Of a stretch of DNA of 64,000 nucleotides, positions 63,977-64,000 are shown piece by piece; position 1 is the stretch's first letter; each line of letters begins with the position of its first letter. A model generated the notes under the pieces. It made no database searches. It was not told the DNA's origin and saw nothing but the letters and a program-made list of their open reading frames with translations. The DNA is taken from positions 23,165,840 through 23,229,839 of the forward strand of contig CM054116.1 of assembly GCA_028673005.1 (NCBI GenBank). The letters are read 5' to 3'. This DNA is from Tanypteryx hageni. Taxonomy: Eukaryota; Arthropoda; Insecta; Odonata; Petaluridae. The translations under genes and the position numbers were made by a program.

Positions 63977-64000
63977 CTGGAATGAGTGAATGTATAATTT

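Overview
The window is AT-rich animal DNA, most likely arthropod, and is occupied almost entirely by one gene on the minus strand: an unconventional class V myosin (MYO5). The only confident host coding sequence is 30 exons of this gene, running from the P-loop exon at 63820-63976 down to the stop codon at 6490. Every splice junction but one keeps frame, and the joined exons encode about 1,750 residues in the usual order: motor, six IQ motifs, coiled-coil tail and globular cargo-binding (DIL) tail. The first exons (start codon, N-terminal SH3-like subdomain, roughly 150 residues) lie beyond base 64000. The arthropod assignment rests on long TE-filled introns, a mariner of SETMAR-like type, pogo/Tigger-type and hAT families, Penelope-like traces and a non-LTR reverse transcriptase fragment. 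I cannot place the species more precisely.

Layout in gene order (descending coordinates). 64000-52612: motor exons w1-w10. 50273-46578: converter and six IQ motifs. 46448-24688: coiled-coil, medial-tail and tail-entry exons, including a 9.3 kb intron (about 35737-45037) packed with nested transposons. 20880-6490: globular tail exons, followed by a 3' UTR with a candidate poly(A) signal near 6200. Bases 1-6200 lie downstream and hold no recognisable host gene, only repeats.

Mobile elements account for much of the intron length. I see hAT-type elements with 8-bp target-site duplications (11634, 15669, 43635, 56948), a larger hAT copy with transposase remains (37809-40090), several TA-flanked pogo/Tigger-like elements (4757, 8759, 28684, 32600 with 32787 nested in it, 61113), a broken mariner (22225-23551), Helitron-like ends (9974, 43333), two elements with TTA/TAA duplications and long inverted ends (12580-13506, 47028-48855), tRNA-derived SINE copies, non-LTR reverse transcriptase fragments, a piggyBac fragment, and inverted-arm structures with hammerhead-like cores at 10.2 and 63.6 kb.

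The observations most worth checking are two GC-AG introns in the myosin gene, the unclear donor after exon w17, the hammerhead-like palindromes, the fold-back elements whose arms carry tRNA-like Pol III boxes, the element at 935-1852 with about a dozen copies of a 12-bp subterminal motif, and the tandem Helitron-like units with tRNA-like B boxes.
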